Shown: positions 16,031-24,624 of the stretch, piece by piece | Numbering within the stretch: the stretch's first letter is position 1 | Layout: every line of letters starts with the position of its first letter | From: Pseudomonadales bacterium | GTDB taxonomy: Bacteria > Pseudomonadota > Gammaproteobacteria > Pseudomonadales > Ketobacteraceae | Reading direction: 5' to 3' | Length of the DNA: 64,000 nucleotides | NCBI GenBank assembly: GCA_020062665.1 | Contig: JAGUVW010000040.1 | Coordinates: 94,730 to 158,729, forward strand | Notes under the pieces: model-generated | Seen by the model: the letters and a program-made list of their open reading frames with translations, nothing else | Databases searched by the model: none | Told to the model about the DNA's origin: nothing | Program-made: the position numbers and the translations under genes

Positions 16031-16621
16031 TCAGCCTTTGATGACGGTGCGTTTTTCCTTGAAAGCTTCCACGTGTTCGCGGATTGAACGCTCCATCTCG
16101 CTCAGGTCGTCCTTGGGGTTCAGTACTTTCTCCCCGTCCTTGGGGGACATGCCTTTATAGATATAGACGCTTTCCAGCATCATCTTGCGCACGGGTGAGT
16201 GCTTGTCCAGGCCCCGCTCCTTGCAAATGATGTCCACCGACAGCGCGAATGCCTTGTCATAGCCGTGACGATCGATGGAAATGGTGCGAAAACGCGGCTT
16301 GGAAAGCTCTTCGGAATTGACCCGGATTTCAAACACATGGGCCGGTTTGCGGCCTTCCCGGTGGCGCACGCGCTCCTTCAGCCCCACGATGCGACCGTCC
16401 GGGTGAATCAGGCGCTCGATCGAAAGATCCTTGCGCATGAAGTGGGCGCGCTGACGCTGGGCCAGCTCCACATCCTTGGCCTGGGCTTCTTCGAGGGTTT
16501 CGAGCAGTTCTTCTTCCGTCAGGAACCGCCCGTTCTTCTTGAGCGGGTAGTACACCTGATATTCCTTGCTGTTCCATGCACGGTAGACGCGAATGTAGTC
16601 TTCACTGACCGATATAGCCAT
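16031..16621 (-). CDS. Conserved-looking hypothetical protein
   Basis: A 196-residue, charged, apparently soluble protein that I do not recognise. The N-terminal third opens IRVYRAWNSKEYQVYYPLKK and is followed by a coiled, acidic helix (EEELLETLEEAQAKDVELAQ). The middle is basic and strand-rich (FRTISIDRHGYDKAFALSV), and the C-terminus is a charged helix. It has no signal peptide or membrane segment. Its stop abuts the TetR stop, so the two genes converge. It stands alone upstream of tRNA-Leu. Codon use looks normal for the window. Confidence 0.6.
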   Translation of the reverse strand: MAISVSEDYIRVYRAWNSKEYQVYYPLKKNGRFLTEEELLETLEEAQAKDVELAQRQRAHFMRKDLSIERLIHPDGRIVGLKERVRHREGRKPAHVFEIRVNSEELSKPRFRTISIDRHGYDKAFALSVDIICKERGLDKHSPVRKMMLESVYIYKGMSPKDGEKVLNPKDDLSEMERSIREHVEAFKEKRTVIKG

Positions 16622-16720
16622 GACGTAAGAGATTCCGTTGAGTGAAGCGGACTAACAAAAGTTGTTGATGCTCCAATAATTACCAACAATGCCGCGTTTT
16701 TCAACCCGACCAATAAGGCA

Positions 16721-16749
16721 TTGAATGGGCTAGGGGTTCTCCCTATAAT
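16721..16749 (+). promoter_or_regulatory. Promoter of tRNA-Leu
   Basis: TTGAAT (16721-16726) and a perfect TATAAT (16744-16749) with a 17-base spacer, ending 33 bases before the tRNA-Leu gene. Confidence 0.75.
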
Positions 16750-16782
16750 GCTGCAGCCTTTTCATGGCACCTCACCACTCTG

Positions 16783-16871
16783 GCCCGGGTGGCGAAACAG
16801 GTAGACGCAAGGGACTTAAAATCCCTCGGGGGGCGACCCCCGTACCGGTTCGATTCCGGTCCCGGGCACCA
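16783..16871 (+). tRNA. tRNA-Leu(UAA)
   Basis: An 89-base class II tRNA. Acceptor GCCCGGG pairs with CCCGGGC, the anticodon stem is GGGAC/ATCCC with anticodon TAA at 16817-16819, there is a long variable arm (GGGGGGCGACCCCC), the T-arm is CCGG TTCGATT CCGG, and CCA is encoded. A strong sigma70 promoter precedes it. Confidence 0.96.
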
Positions 16872-16906
16872 TCCTGTCAGTCCCGGGCCAGCCCGATTCC
16901 AACTGT

Positions 16907-18025
16907 TCAATTGCTTTTTCTCGCAAGTTTGCGCAGCCGTTTCAGTTCATCCAGCGCTTCCGCTGGGGGTTCTTCGCCGCTGGAGCCACCGTAATAGAAA
17001 TACAGGTGGGACTCGAATTCATTCAGGCAGCGGTGTGAATAGTCCGGCACCGCCAGCTTCACGCACTCCTTCAGATACAGATTGGCGAGGGAGGTTTCGG
17101 TCTGCTCCCCCAGAATCCGCTGCAGTATCGCAATCAGATACAGATTGCGGGCCACCTCGATCCTTGCGTCCGTTTTCATCACATCCTTTTGCATTTGCGC
17201 GCGCCAGGCCAGCGCCATGGGGCGGGTGGCTTCATCCAGAATGAATTCGTGCTTCAGGTTGAAGTTTGCGCCCAGGGTTTCGTACATCTGGATTTCGACG
17301 GGTTTGAAACGGCTGGCATTCTGCGCCAGGTAATCGATGCCTTTCTGCCATTGGTCGATTCGTTGCAGCAGATCAGGATCGAGACCCTCGATTTGCTGGT
17401 AGCGGTTCAGCTTTTCGCGGCTCAGCTTCAGATCGTTATCTGTGATCAGCGTGATGTCCAGCAATCGCTCCAGCGTTTTGCCGCCGCTGATGCGGGAATT
17501 TTTGATGTCCGCCCGTTGCAGATATTCCAGGTAGGCCGCTTCGGCAATGGCGTAGTTGCGCACATAGTAGTTGAATTCGGCGTAACTGAACGGATTGGCG
17601 AACAGTTCCCGCGACACCGTGGTGGCGCCGCTTGCCATCACACCGTCCTGGATGTGGCAGCTGCTGCAGAGGATCGGCGCCGAACTGAGCAGATACTGGG
17701 CGGTGGCGAAATTGCCGGTATTGAACAGGTGACGGGCCTGCTTGAGCTGATCCACCAGGCTGGCCTGGGAGATCTGGCGCACCACCGCATGACGCTGCAG
17801 CAGATGCGGCTGGGTCTGCATGGAGTGGATCAGCTGATCCAGTTGAGAGGCAATTAATGCCTGATTTTCCCCTGCGCGAAACCGCGTATCGTTGTAGATG
17901 TAAGGGATCAGTGCCGACAGGGAGTTACCTGCCTTGCGCATTTCCTGGTTGATGTCTTCGGCCAGGGCGGGCAGGTGGATGGATGTCGTCAGGGTCAGCA
18001 GGGCCAGCCAGTGTTTCAGTTTCAA
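16907..18025 (-). CDS. Secreted CxxCH (single heme c-type) protein of unknown role
   Basis: A 372-residue protein with a clear Sec signal peptide (cleavage near LPALA, residue 22) and one heme-c attachment motif, CSSCH, at residues 120-124. The rest is strongly helical and TPR-like in rhythm, with segments such as NYAIAEAAYLEYLQRADI. It contains conserved-looking Asp/Tyr blocks (PYIYNDTRFR). It is probably a periplasmic monoheme protein, but I recognise no named family, and the sixth heme ligand is not obvious. It is flanked by tRNA-Leu and the divergent cyclic-nucleotide-binding gene. Confidence 0.7.
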   Translation of the reverse strand: MKLKHWLALLTLTTSIHLPALAEDINQEMRKAGNSLSALIPYIYNDTRFRAGENQALIASQLDQLIHSMQTQPHLLQRHAVVRQISQASLVDQLKQARHLFNTGNFATAQYLLSSAPILCSSCHIQDGVMASGATTVSRELFANPFSYAEFNYYVRNYAIAEAAYLEYLQRADIKNSRISGGKTLERLLDITLITDNDLKLSREKLNRYQQIEGLDPDLLQRIDQWQKGIDYLAQNASRFKPVEIQMYETLGANFNLKHEFILDEATRPMALAWRAQMQKDVMKTDARIEVARNLYLIAILQRILGEQTETSLANLYLKECVKLAVPDYSHRCLNEFESHLYFYYGGSSGEEPPAEALDELKRLRKLARKSN

Positions 18026-18169
18026 GAAATTCCCCTTAAAGAGCGTTTGATTATGGGTAAATATTTAACCGTTATTACCGGCTACCGGCAGTGGGCCAGA
18101 TCAATAGCAGCAGAGATTTTCACCAGGATGGCCTATAGTTAAAACACTGATCCACAGGGAAATGGAACC

Positions 18170-18670
18170 ATGAAAGCATCCGGTCTGGAAAGGGTTCACA
18201 TGTTGCAGGGTGTTCCCACGTTTGGCGGCATCAACGATGCCGTGCTGTCCTATTTGCTCAAAGAATCCCGTACCATCAATCTCAGCGCCGGCACCCTGAT
18301 CTTTTCCGAGGGTGAATATACCGCGTCCATGTTCATCGTTGAAGATGGCGAGGTTGCCATCTACAAGCAGAAGGAGGGGCGCAACTGCATCATGGCTGTG
18401 CTGGGTGAGGGGGATTGCCTGGGCGAGATGGCGTTGTTCGATTACATGCCCCGCAGTGCGTCGGCAGTGGCAAAGACGGATTGTCGCCTGATCGAAATTA
18501 CCTCGCAGAACCTGTATGGTGTGTACCAGATGGACATGGAGCAATTCGCGCTGATTCAGATGAATCTGGGGCGGGAGATTGCTCGCCGTCTGCGCAAGGC
18601 CGATGAGCATTGTGTACGCTGTCCGTTGCGCACGGATTCCGAAATCAAGACGTTCCGGCAGTACCAATAA
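18170..18670 (+). CDS. Single-domain cyclic-nucleotide-binding protein
   Basis: A 166-residue protein made almost wholly of one CRP-type cyclic-nucleotide-binding domain (about 20-135). The phosphate-binding cassette reads GEMALFDYMPRSASAVA, including the Glu and Arg that contact the cyclic nucleotide, so binding looks competent. There is no helix-turn-helix: the tail is a helix with two cysteines (CVRCPL). It could relay cAMP, for example from the class III cyclase at 4767-6887, to a protein partner; c-di-GMP is another ligand known for this fold. The downstream DUF2189 gene starts 18 bases later. Confidence 0.8.
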   Translation: MKASGLERVHMLQGVPTFGGINDAVLSYLLKESRTINLSAGTLIFSEGEYTASMFIVEDGEVAIYKQKEGRNCIMAVLGEGDCLGEMALFDYMPRSASAVAKTDCRLIEITSQNLYGVYQMDMEQFALIQMNLGREIARRLRKADEHCVRCPLRTDSEIKTFRQYQ

Positions 18671-18688
18671 AAGCAAGAGAGTGGGGGC

Positions 18689-19447
18689 ATGGAAGAGAAA
18701 AAGGGAGCTGCACCTGGGGGCAGCAAGAGTTTCATAGCGCCTTCGCGCAAGCTGGAATTTTCCGCGCCGTTACGCTGGCTGCGCTTGGGGTGGCAGGATT
18801 ACACGGCGTCGCTGCGCTTGAGTATCGAATACGGCGCCTTTTTTGCGCTGGGTGGTCTGTTGCTCACCGTCATTGTGTTTCTCAGTTCCGATTCAATGAC
18901 GCTGCTGAGCCTGGGCGTGCTGTTTATTCTGCTAGGGCCGCTGTTTGCTTTTGGGCTTTACGATATCAGCCGCCAGCTGCAGAAAGGGGAGCCGCCGACA
19001 CTCATTCATTCCATTCATCAGATTCGCAACAGCGCGGCCAATCAGTGGGTATTTGCCGTAGTGGTGATCGTCATCGGGTTGATCTGGATGCGGGCGGCCA
19101 CCATGATTCACATTTTCTATCCCGACGATGCCGAACCGGCGCTGGAAGAGCTGCTCACCTTCCTTGCCATTGGTTCAGGTGTGGGGCTCTTCTTTGCGTC
19201 GCTGGTATTTGGAATCAGCGCTTTTTCATTGCCGATGATGGTGGATCGCAATGTGGATGCGATTACGGCTGCGCTGTCCAGTCTCAATGCCGTCATGACC
19301 AACAAGTGGGTGGCGGCGTTCTGGGCGCTGCTGATTCTGCTGTTGGTTGTGATCGGTTTTGCCACGTTGTATCTGGGCTTGATCGTGGTCTTGCCGGTGA
19401 TTGGGTACGCCACCTGGCATGGCTATCGCGATACGATCTTACCCTGA
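18689..19447 (+). CDS. DUF2189-type inner-membrane protein
   Basis: A 252-residue integral membrane protein with about six hydrophobic helices. The N-terminal LRWLRLGWQDYTAS and the LFAFGLYDISRQLQKGEPP block are typical of DUF2189, whose members are sometimes mislabelled as cytochrome oxidase subunits. No heme or copper ligands of an oxidase are seen. Its stop overlaps that of the convergent ubiG by a few bases. It probably shares a transcript with the cyclic-nucleotide-binding gene just upstream. Function unknown. Confidence 0.75.
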   Translation: MEEKKGAAPGGSKSFIAPSRKLEFSAPLRWLRLGWQDYTASLRLSIEYGAFFALGGLLLTVIVFLSSDSMTLLSLGVLFILLGPLFAFGLYDISRQLQKGEPPTLIHSIHQIRNSAANQWVFAVVVIVIGLIWMRAATMIHIFYPDDAEPALEELLTFLAIGSGVGLFFASLVFGISAFSLPMMVDRNVDAITAALSSLNAVMTNKWVAAFWALLILLLVVIGFATLYLGLIVVLPVIGYATWHGYRDTILP

Positions 19448-20173
19448 CTTTTGTGCGGCGAGCATATAGCTCACCGCCATCGATCTCTGCAGGGAAAAAC
19501 GCCGGCGGAATGGATTGAAACGGATGCCCGTGCGCCAGAAGGTGTTGACGCCCGATGAGAGCAGCAGGGCATCGAGGGTCGCCGGCGGCACGAATTTGCG
19601 CCACTCGTGAGTTCCCTTCGGCAGCAGGCGCAGCACATATTCCGCCCCGATGATAGCGAACAGAAAACTCAGCGGCGTTTTGTTGAGGGTGGACACAAAG
19701 GTGATGCCTCCCGGTTTGAGATTGCGATAGCACGCCGCCATGAACGCCGGCAAATCCCCCACATGCTCCACTACTTCCATGTTGAAGATCAGGTCAAAGG
19801 ATTCCTGCAGCGTGGTCACGTCCTGATAGCGATATTCGATGTGCAGTCCTTGTGATGTGGCATGTTCCTGGGCGATACGGATATTGCCTTCCGCCAGATC
19901 GATGCCTGTGACGTCGGCTCCCTGCCGGGCCAGCGCTTCCGACAGAATGCCGCCACCACAGCCGATATCCAGCACTTTCAGTCCGCTCAGGGGCCAGTCC
20001 TTGTTGCGATCGATGCGACCTTGCTGCGCCAGCACGTCCAGAATCACCTGCACGCGAAACCGGTTCATGACGTGCAGCGGCCACATCGGCCCCTGGGGAT
20101 TCCACCACATTTTGGCCAGTGCATTGAAGCGCGCCAGTTCCGCTGGGTCGCCGGTGGGATTCTGGCTTGTCAT
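19439..20173 (-). CDS. ubiG: Ubiquinone biosynthesis O-methyltransferase
   Basis: A 244-residue SAM-dependent methyltransferase that performs both O-methylations in ubiquinone synthesis. Motif I is LDIGCGGGILSEALA at about 67, and family markers include WWNPQGPMWPLHVMNR near the N-terminus and NMEVVEHV in the core. The C-terminal HEWRKFVPP-type block is also typical. The length matches UbiG. It is transcribed in the same direction as ppnN, which ends 18 bases before it starts. Confidence 0.95.
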   Translation of the reverse strand: MTSQNPTGDPAELARFNALAKMWWNPQGPMWPLHVMNRFRVQVILDVLAQQGRIDRNKDWPLSGLKVLDIGCGGGILSEALARQGADVTGIDLAEGNIRIAQEHATSQGLHIEYRYQDVTTLQESFDLIFNMEVVEHVGDLPAFMAACYRNLKPGGITFVSTLNKTPLSFLFAIIGAEYVLRLLPKGTHEWRKFVPPATLDALLLSSGVNTFWRTGIRFNPFRRRFSLQRSMAVSYMLAAQKSG

Positions 20174-20191
20174 TCAGCGTACCACTGTCAC

Positions 20192-21562
20192 TCACCGCAC
20201 CACGCGATAGCAGGGCTGGTATTTGCCTTCGCCGATCTTCATGCGGTTCTGCTCCACGAAAGTTCGCAGCAGTTCGTCCAGCGGTTCCATGATCTCGGGG
20301 TCGCCATGCAGTTCGAAGGGGCCTTTTTCCTTGATCAGGCGGATGCCATGCTCTTTCACGTTGCCGGCGACGATGCCGGAGAACGCGCGCCGCAGATTCG
20401 CCGCCAGCTGATGGATGGGCTGATCCTTTTTCAGATTGAGTTTGCCCATGGATTCATGAGTGGGCTCGAACGGATACTGCAGGTCGCCAGGAATATTCAG
20501 TTTCCAGTTGTAGTAGAACGCATCCTTGTGCTTGCGGCGGAAATGAAAGACTTCGTCGGCCCCGGTCTTGACCGTGCGTGCTACTTCTGCGGTGTCGCCG
20601 ATCACGATCTGGTAGCGGGACTGTGCCTTTTCCCCCAATGTGTTGCGAATGAAGCGGTTGATGGTGTCGAAGTAGGAGGCACTGGTTTCCGCTGCGGCAA
20701 AAATCAGCGGGAACGGGATGCGGGCGTTGCTGGGGTGCAACAGGACACCGAGAATGTAGAGAATTTCTTCCGCCGTACCCACGCCGCCGGGGAATACGAT
20801 GATGCCGTGACCGGTGCGCACGAATGCTTCCAGGCGCTTTTCGATGTCCGGCATGATCACCAGTTCGTTGACGATAGGATTGGGCGACTCCGCCGCGATG
20901 ATGCCCGGTTCGGTAATGCCGATGTAGCGACGATTGTATTGGTGCTGCTTGGAGTGGCCGATGGTGGCGCCTTTCATCGGTCCTTTCATGGCGCCAGGGC
21001 CGCAGCCTGTGATGATGTTCATGTCGCGCAGGCCCAGTTCATAGCCTACGTGTTTGGTGAATTCATATTCCTCGCGGCTGATGGAGTGGCCACCCCAGCA
21101 CACGATCAATGGCGTGGTTTCGCCTTTGCGCAGGATGTTGGCGTTGCGCAGGATGTGGAACACCGCGTCAGTGATGCCTTTCTTGTTGGCGAGGTTGAAG
21201 CGGTTGGAGTTGCGGATCTCGTTGGTGACATATACCACGTCCCGTAACACGGAAAACAGCTGTTCCCGAATACCGCGAATCATGCGGCCATCGACGAAGG
21301 CGCTGGCGGGTGGATTCAGCAGTTGCAGCTTGATGCCCCTGGACTGGCGCACAAAACGGATGTCGAAGTCGGCAAACTGCTCCAGGATTTCGGCGGTGTT
21401 GTCGTTGGTGTTGCCGGCGTTGAGCACGGCGAGGGCGCAGCGGCGGAAGATTCTGAACAGCATGGGGTCGGTCTGTTTGACCAGCTGATCCACTTCGGAA
21501 GGGGACAGCAATTCCAGCGAGGCTTCGGGGGAAACCGTCACCGAGGTGATTTTGGATGTCAT
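20192..21562 (-). CDS. ppnN: Pyrimidine/purine nucleotide 5'-monophosphate nucleosidase
   Basis: A 456-residue PpnN (YgdH) enzyme that cleaves the N-glycosidic bond of nucleoside monophosphates and, in E. coli, is controlled by (p)ppGpp. The LOG-family core contains GCGPGAMKGPMKGA and the motif FPGGVGTAEEI. The N-terminal (DUF4478-like) and C-terminal (DUF3412-like) extensions place it in the PpnN group rather than among short LOG proteins. It is apparently the first gene of a two-gene unit with ubiG. Confidence 0.92.
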   Translation of the reverse strand: MTSKITSVTVSPEASLELLSPSEVDQLVKQTDPMLFRIFRRCALAVLNAGNTNDNTAEILEQFADFDIRFVRQSRGIKLQLLNPPASAFVDGRMIRGIREQLFSVLRDVVYVTNEIRNSNRFNLANKKGITDAVFHILRNANILRKGETTPLIVCWGGHSISREEYEFTKHVGYELGLRDMNIITGCGPGAMKGPMKGATIGHSKQHQYNRRYIGITEPGIIAAESPNPIVNELVIMPDIEKRLEAFVRTGHGIIVFPGGVGTAEEILYILGVLLHPSNARIPFPLIFAAAETSASYFDTINRFIRNTLGEKAQSRYQIVIGDTAEVARTVKTGADEVFHFRRKHKDAFYYNWKLNIPGDLQYPFEPTHESMGKLNLKKDQPIHQLAANLRRAFSGIVAGNVKEHGIRLIKEKGPFELHGDPEIMEPLDELLRTFVEQNRMKIGEGKYQPCYRVVR

Positions 21563-21697
21563 ACCGGGCGATGTTCCTTGTATTGATTTGGCCGGGGTGC
21601 AGGGGTGCGGGTTTTAAAATAATATACGCACATCATTGATAACTATAGCAACGGCTGGCCGCCGCGTTGCGGATGCCCAGCATACAGGGAGTCCTTT

Positions 21698-23335
21698 GTG
21701 GAAACCATCCAGACGATCCAGACCCGACCTTTCACAGATCAGAAGCCTGGCACCTCCGGCTTGCGCAAAAAGGTGCGGGTGTTCCAGCAGCCCCACTATC
21801 TGCAGAATTTCGTCCAGTCCATCGTTGATGCGTTGCCGGAATCCGGCCGTCAGCGCCTGGTGGTAGGTGGGGACGGCCGCTTCTACAACCGGGAGGCGAT
21901 CCAGATCATCCTGGAAATCCTGGTGGCGAATGGCATTCGCGAAGTGCTGGTGGGAGAGGGTGGAATCCTCTCCACGCCCGCAGTGTCTAACCTGATCCGC
22001 CAGACCGGAGCGGATGGTGGCATCGTGCTGTCGGCCAGTCACAATCCCGGTGGCCCGGACGAAGATTTTGGCATCAAGTTCAACAACGCGAGCGGTGCGC
22101 CGGCGCCCGAGAGTGTCACCCAGAAGATCTTCGACAGCACCCGATCGATTCAGCAGTATCGGCGCATGCCGTTACCGCCGGTGGATCTGTCGGCTGGACG
22201 CAGTTACCGATTTCTGGACACTGATGTGCACGTTGTCAGCAGTGTGGACGACTATGCCCGCCTGATGACGACGCTGTTTGATTTCGATCGCCTGCGGGAT
22301 GCGGTGAGTCAGGGTCGGGTGAATCTGCAGTTCGACGCCATGCACGCTGTGACCGGGCCTTATGCCCGGCGCATTTTCCACGACATGCTGGGGCTGAAAC
22401 CGGCGTTTCTTCATAACGTCTCGCCGTCAGAAGATTTCGGCGGCGGCCATCCCGATCCTAACCGCGTGCATGCCCATGACCTGTGGGAGCGCATGATGTC
22501 GGCGCAAGCCACCGATCTGGGCGCGGCATCTGATGGTGACGGCGACCGCAACATGATCATGGGGCGCAATACGTTCGTTAGCCCCAGCGACAGCCTGGCC
22601 CTGATCGCTGAGCACAGCGCCTGCATTCCCCAGTTCCGCAGCGGGCTGATCGGCGTGGCGCGCTCCATGCCCACCAGCACCGCCATTGATCGCGTGGCCG
22701 CGGCCCTCGGCATTCCCTGCTATGAAACACCCACTGGCTGGAAATTCTTCGGTAACCTGCTGGATGCCGGCAAGGTGCGCCTGTGCGGCGAGGAAAGCTT
22801 TGGCACCAGCGGTGACCACGTGCGCGAGAAAGACGGCGTCTGGGCCGTGCTGTGCTGGCTGAGCATTCTGGTGGAAACCGGCCTGTCTGTGCAGGAACTG
22901 CTGCAGCGGCACTGGGCCCGTTTTGGTCGCAGCTATTATTGCCGGCATGATTACGAGGGGCTGGCGGCGCCGGCAGCCGAGGCGGTGATGCAGGGTCTGC
23001 TGGCGGATGCTGACACCATCGCGCGGCAGTCTTTTGCGGGAAATGCCATCGCCAAGGTGGATTCCTTTACCTATGCCGATCCGGTGGACGGCAGCATTTC
23101 CGCCAACCAGGGCGTGCGCATCCTGTTCGAAAACGGCAACCGGATTGTCTACCGGCTGTCGGGAACCGGCACCGACAGCGCCACGCTCAGGGTGTATCTG
23201 GAGCAGATCGAACAACGCATGGATCACCTGCAGCACGACGCCCTGGAGTTCAACCGTGAGCTGGGCCGGTTTGCCCACCAGGTGGCGCAAATCGGGGCGC
23301 TGACCGGTGCGCAGGCACCCTCTGTCATGACCTGA
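21698..23335 (+). CDS. pgm: Phosphoglucomutase (PGM1-like)
   Basis: A 545-residue alpha-D-phosphohexomutase interconverting glucose-1-P and glucose-6-P. The active-site serine loop is LSASHNPGG at about residue 113, the metal-binding loop is SDGDGDRN, the sugar-specificity loop is GEESFGTSG and the phosphate-binding loop is RLSGTGT. The eukaryote-like PGM1 length and the phrase KPGTSGLRKKV near the N-terminus fit the alpha-glucose-specific type. The start is a GTG with cagggag ahead. Together with galU at the right edge it would supply UDP-glucose to the polysaccharide genes. Confidence 0.93.
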   Translation: METIQTIQTRPFTDQKPGTSGLRKKVRVFQQPHYLQNFVQSIVDALPESGRQRLVVGGDGRFYNREAIQIILEILVANGIREVLVGEGGILSTPAVSNLIRQTGADGGIVLSASHNPGGPDEDFGIKFNNASGAPAPESVTQKIFDSTRSIQQYRRMPLPPVDLSAGRSYRFLDTDVHVVSSVDDYARLMTTLFDFDRLRDAVSQGRVNLQFDAMHAVTGPYARRIFHDMLGLKPAFLHNVSPSEDFGGGHPDPNRVHAHDLWERMMSAQATDLGAASDGDGDRNMIMGRNTFVSPSDSLALIAEHSACIPQFRSGLIGVARSMPTSTAIDRVAAALGIPCYETPTGWKFFGNLLDAGKVRLCGEESFGTSGDHVREKDGVWAVLCWLSILVETGLSVQELLQRHWARFGRSYYCRHDYEGLAAPAAEAVMQGLLADADTIARQSFAGNAIAKVDSFTYADPVDGSISANQGVRILFENGNRIVYRLSGTGTDSATLRVYLEQIEQRMDHLQHDALEFNRELGRFAHQVAQIGALTGAQAPSVMT

Positions 23336-23417
23336 AGCCGCTGTGCCGTGCACTTGACTGGGCACGCCACATTCCACAGAATCCCTGCCCTTGAATCCTT
23401 TTTTGCTGGAAGTGGTA

Positions 23418-23705
23418 ATGAAAACAGTCGAACTAAGCGGGGAAGAACTCGATTATCAGATGTATTGCCATGCCTGCAAGGTCACCGGGCAGACGGCGTC
23501 CCGCAGTGCGTTTGATGCCGGTTACCGTCAGGGCCAGTTCCATTTCCAGCAGGACAAGACGCTGCTGCTGGATCTGCTGGAAACCTACCGGGTCAACGTG
23601 CAGTTTCTGGCGCAAGAGTGGCTGGCATCGAGTGATCGCGGCAGCGCCTGGGGTGAATCGCCGCTGGTGGCCGTCTGTCGCCTGATCCTGAAGCTGAACA
23701 GCTGA
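23418..23705 (+). CDS. Small hypothetical protein
   Basis: A 95-residue, probably cytoplasmic, helical protein. It opens MKTVELSGEELDYQM and has two cysteines in YCHACKV. I recognise no family. The ATG at 23418 has ggaag ahead; a TTG at 23391 is a less likely start. It lies between pgm and a crotonase, with short gaps on both sides. Confidence 0.6.
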   Translation: MKTVELSGEELDYQMYCHACKVTGQTASRSAFDAGYRQGQFHFQQDKTLLLDLLETYRVNVQFLAQEWLASSDRGSAWGESPLVAVCRLILKLNS

Positions 23706-23735
23706 TTCACCTCCTCACCGTCGCAGGGGCCGCCG

Positions 23736-24536
23736 ATGAATTCCTCGTTAAAATTCCAGCTTACTGAAGACAGCATTGCCATCCTCACCATGAACCGGCC
23801 GGAGGTGCGCAATGCCATCGACGAGGACATGATCGATGGCTTCGAGCGGGCGGTGCAGAAGATCAACAGCGAAGACAATATCAAGGTTGTGATTCTGACG
23901 GGTGCCGGTTCCGCGTTCTGCGCCGGCGGCAACGTCAAGGACATGCAGAACAAGAACAGCATCTTCGGCGGTACGCCTGCCCAGCTGCGCAACAACTATC
24001 AGCGACACATCCAGCGCATTCCGCTGGCCCTGCACGATCTGAAGGTGCCGGCGATTGCGGCGGTGAACGGCCCGGCCTATGGTGCCGGCTGCGATATTTC
24101 CCTGATGTGTGACATGCGGATCGCAGCGGAAGAAGCCACTTTCGCGGAAAGCTTCATCAAGCTGGGCCTGATTCCCGGCGACGGCGGGGCGTGGTTTCTG
24201 CCCAGAGCAATTGGACGCGCGCGCGCAGCGGAGATGTCCTTTACCGGTGACGCCATCGATGCCGCCACCGCCGCCAAGTGGGGCCTGGTCAATCGCACCG
24301 TGCCAGCCAACCAGTTGATGCCCGAAGCGCTGGCACTGGCCAGACGCATTGCACGCAACCCCGCCACCGCGATTCGCATGAGCAAGCAATTGCTGAAAGA
24401 AAGCGAGCGGCAGTCGCTGCCCAGTCTGCTGGAAATGTCCGCCGCCATGCAGGCACTGGCGCACTATACCCGCGACCATTCAGAGGCCGTGGAAGCCTTT
24501 CTGCAGAAGCGCCCGCCGGCCTTCACGGGGGAGTAA
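23736..24536 (+). CDS. Crotonase/enoyl-CoA hydratase family protein
   Basis: A 266-residue crotonase-fold enzyme. The oxyanion-hole segments are FCAGGNVKDM (about 67) and NGPAYGAGCDIS (about 110). Of the two acidic residues used by enoyl-CoA hydratases, the first position is Asp rather than Glu (GAGCD), while a Glu is present near the second (TFAESFIKLGL). It is therefore probably a crotonase acting on an acyl-CoA, but the hydratase reaction should not be assumed. The length and the C-terminal helix (HYTRDHSEAVEAFLQKRPPAF) are normal. No fatty-acid operon is adjacent. Confidence 0.85.
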   Translation: MNSSLKFQLTEDSIAILTMNRPEVRNAIDEDMIDGFERAVQKINSEDNIKVVILTGAGSAFCAGGNVKDMQNKNSIFGGTPAQLRNNYQRHIQRIPLALHDLKVPAIAAVNGPAYGAGCDISLMCDMRIAAEEATFAESFIKLGLIPGDGGAWFLPRAIGRARAAEMSFTGDAIDAATAAKWGLVNRTVPANQLMPEALALARRIARNPATAIRMSKQLLKESERQSLPSLLEMSAAMQALAHYTRDHSEAVEAFLQKRPPAFTGE

Positions 24537-24624
24537 CCCAAGGTCGCGAACCCTGACTATACTGAACAAGGTGGGCAAACCGATTTTTGTTGAGCAACAG
24601 CAAAGCAAATCTTCAGGGGGTTGA

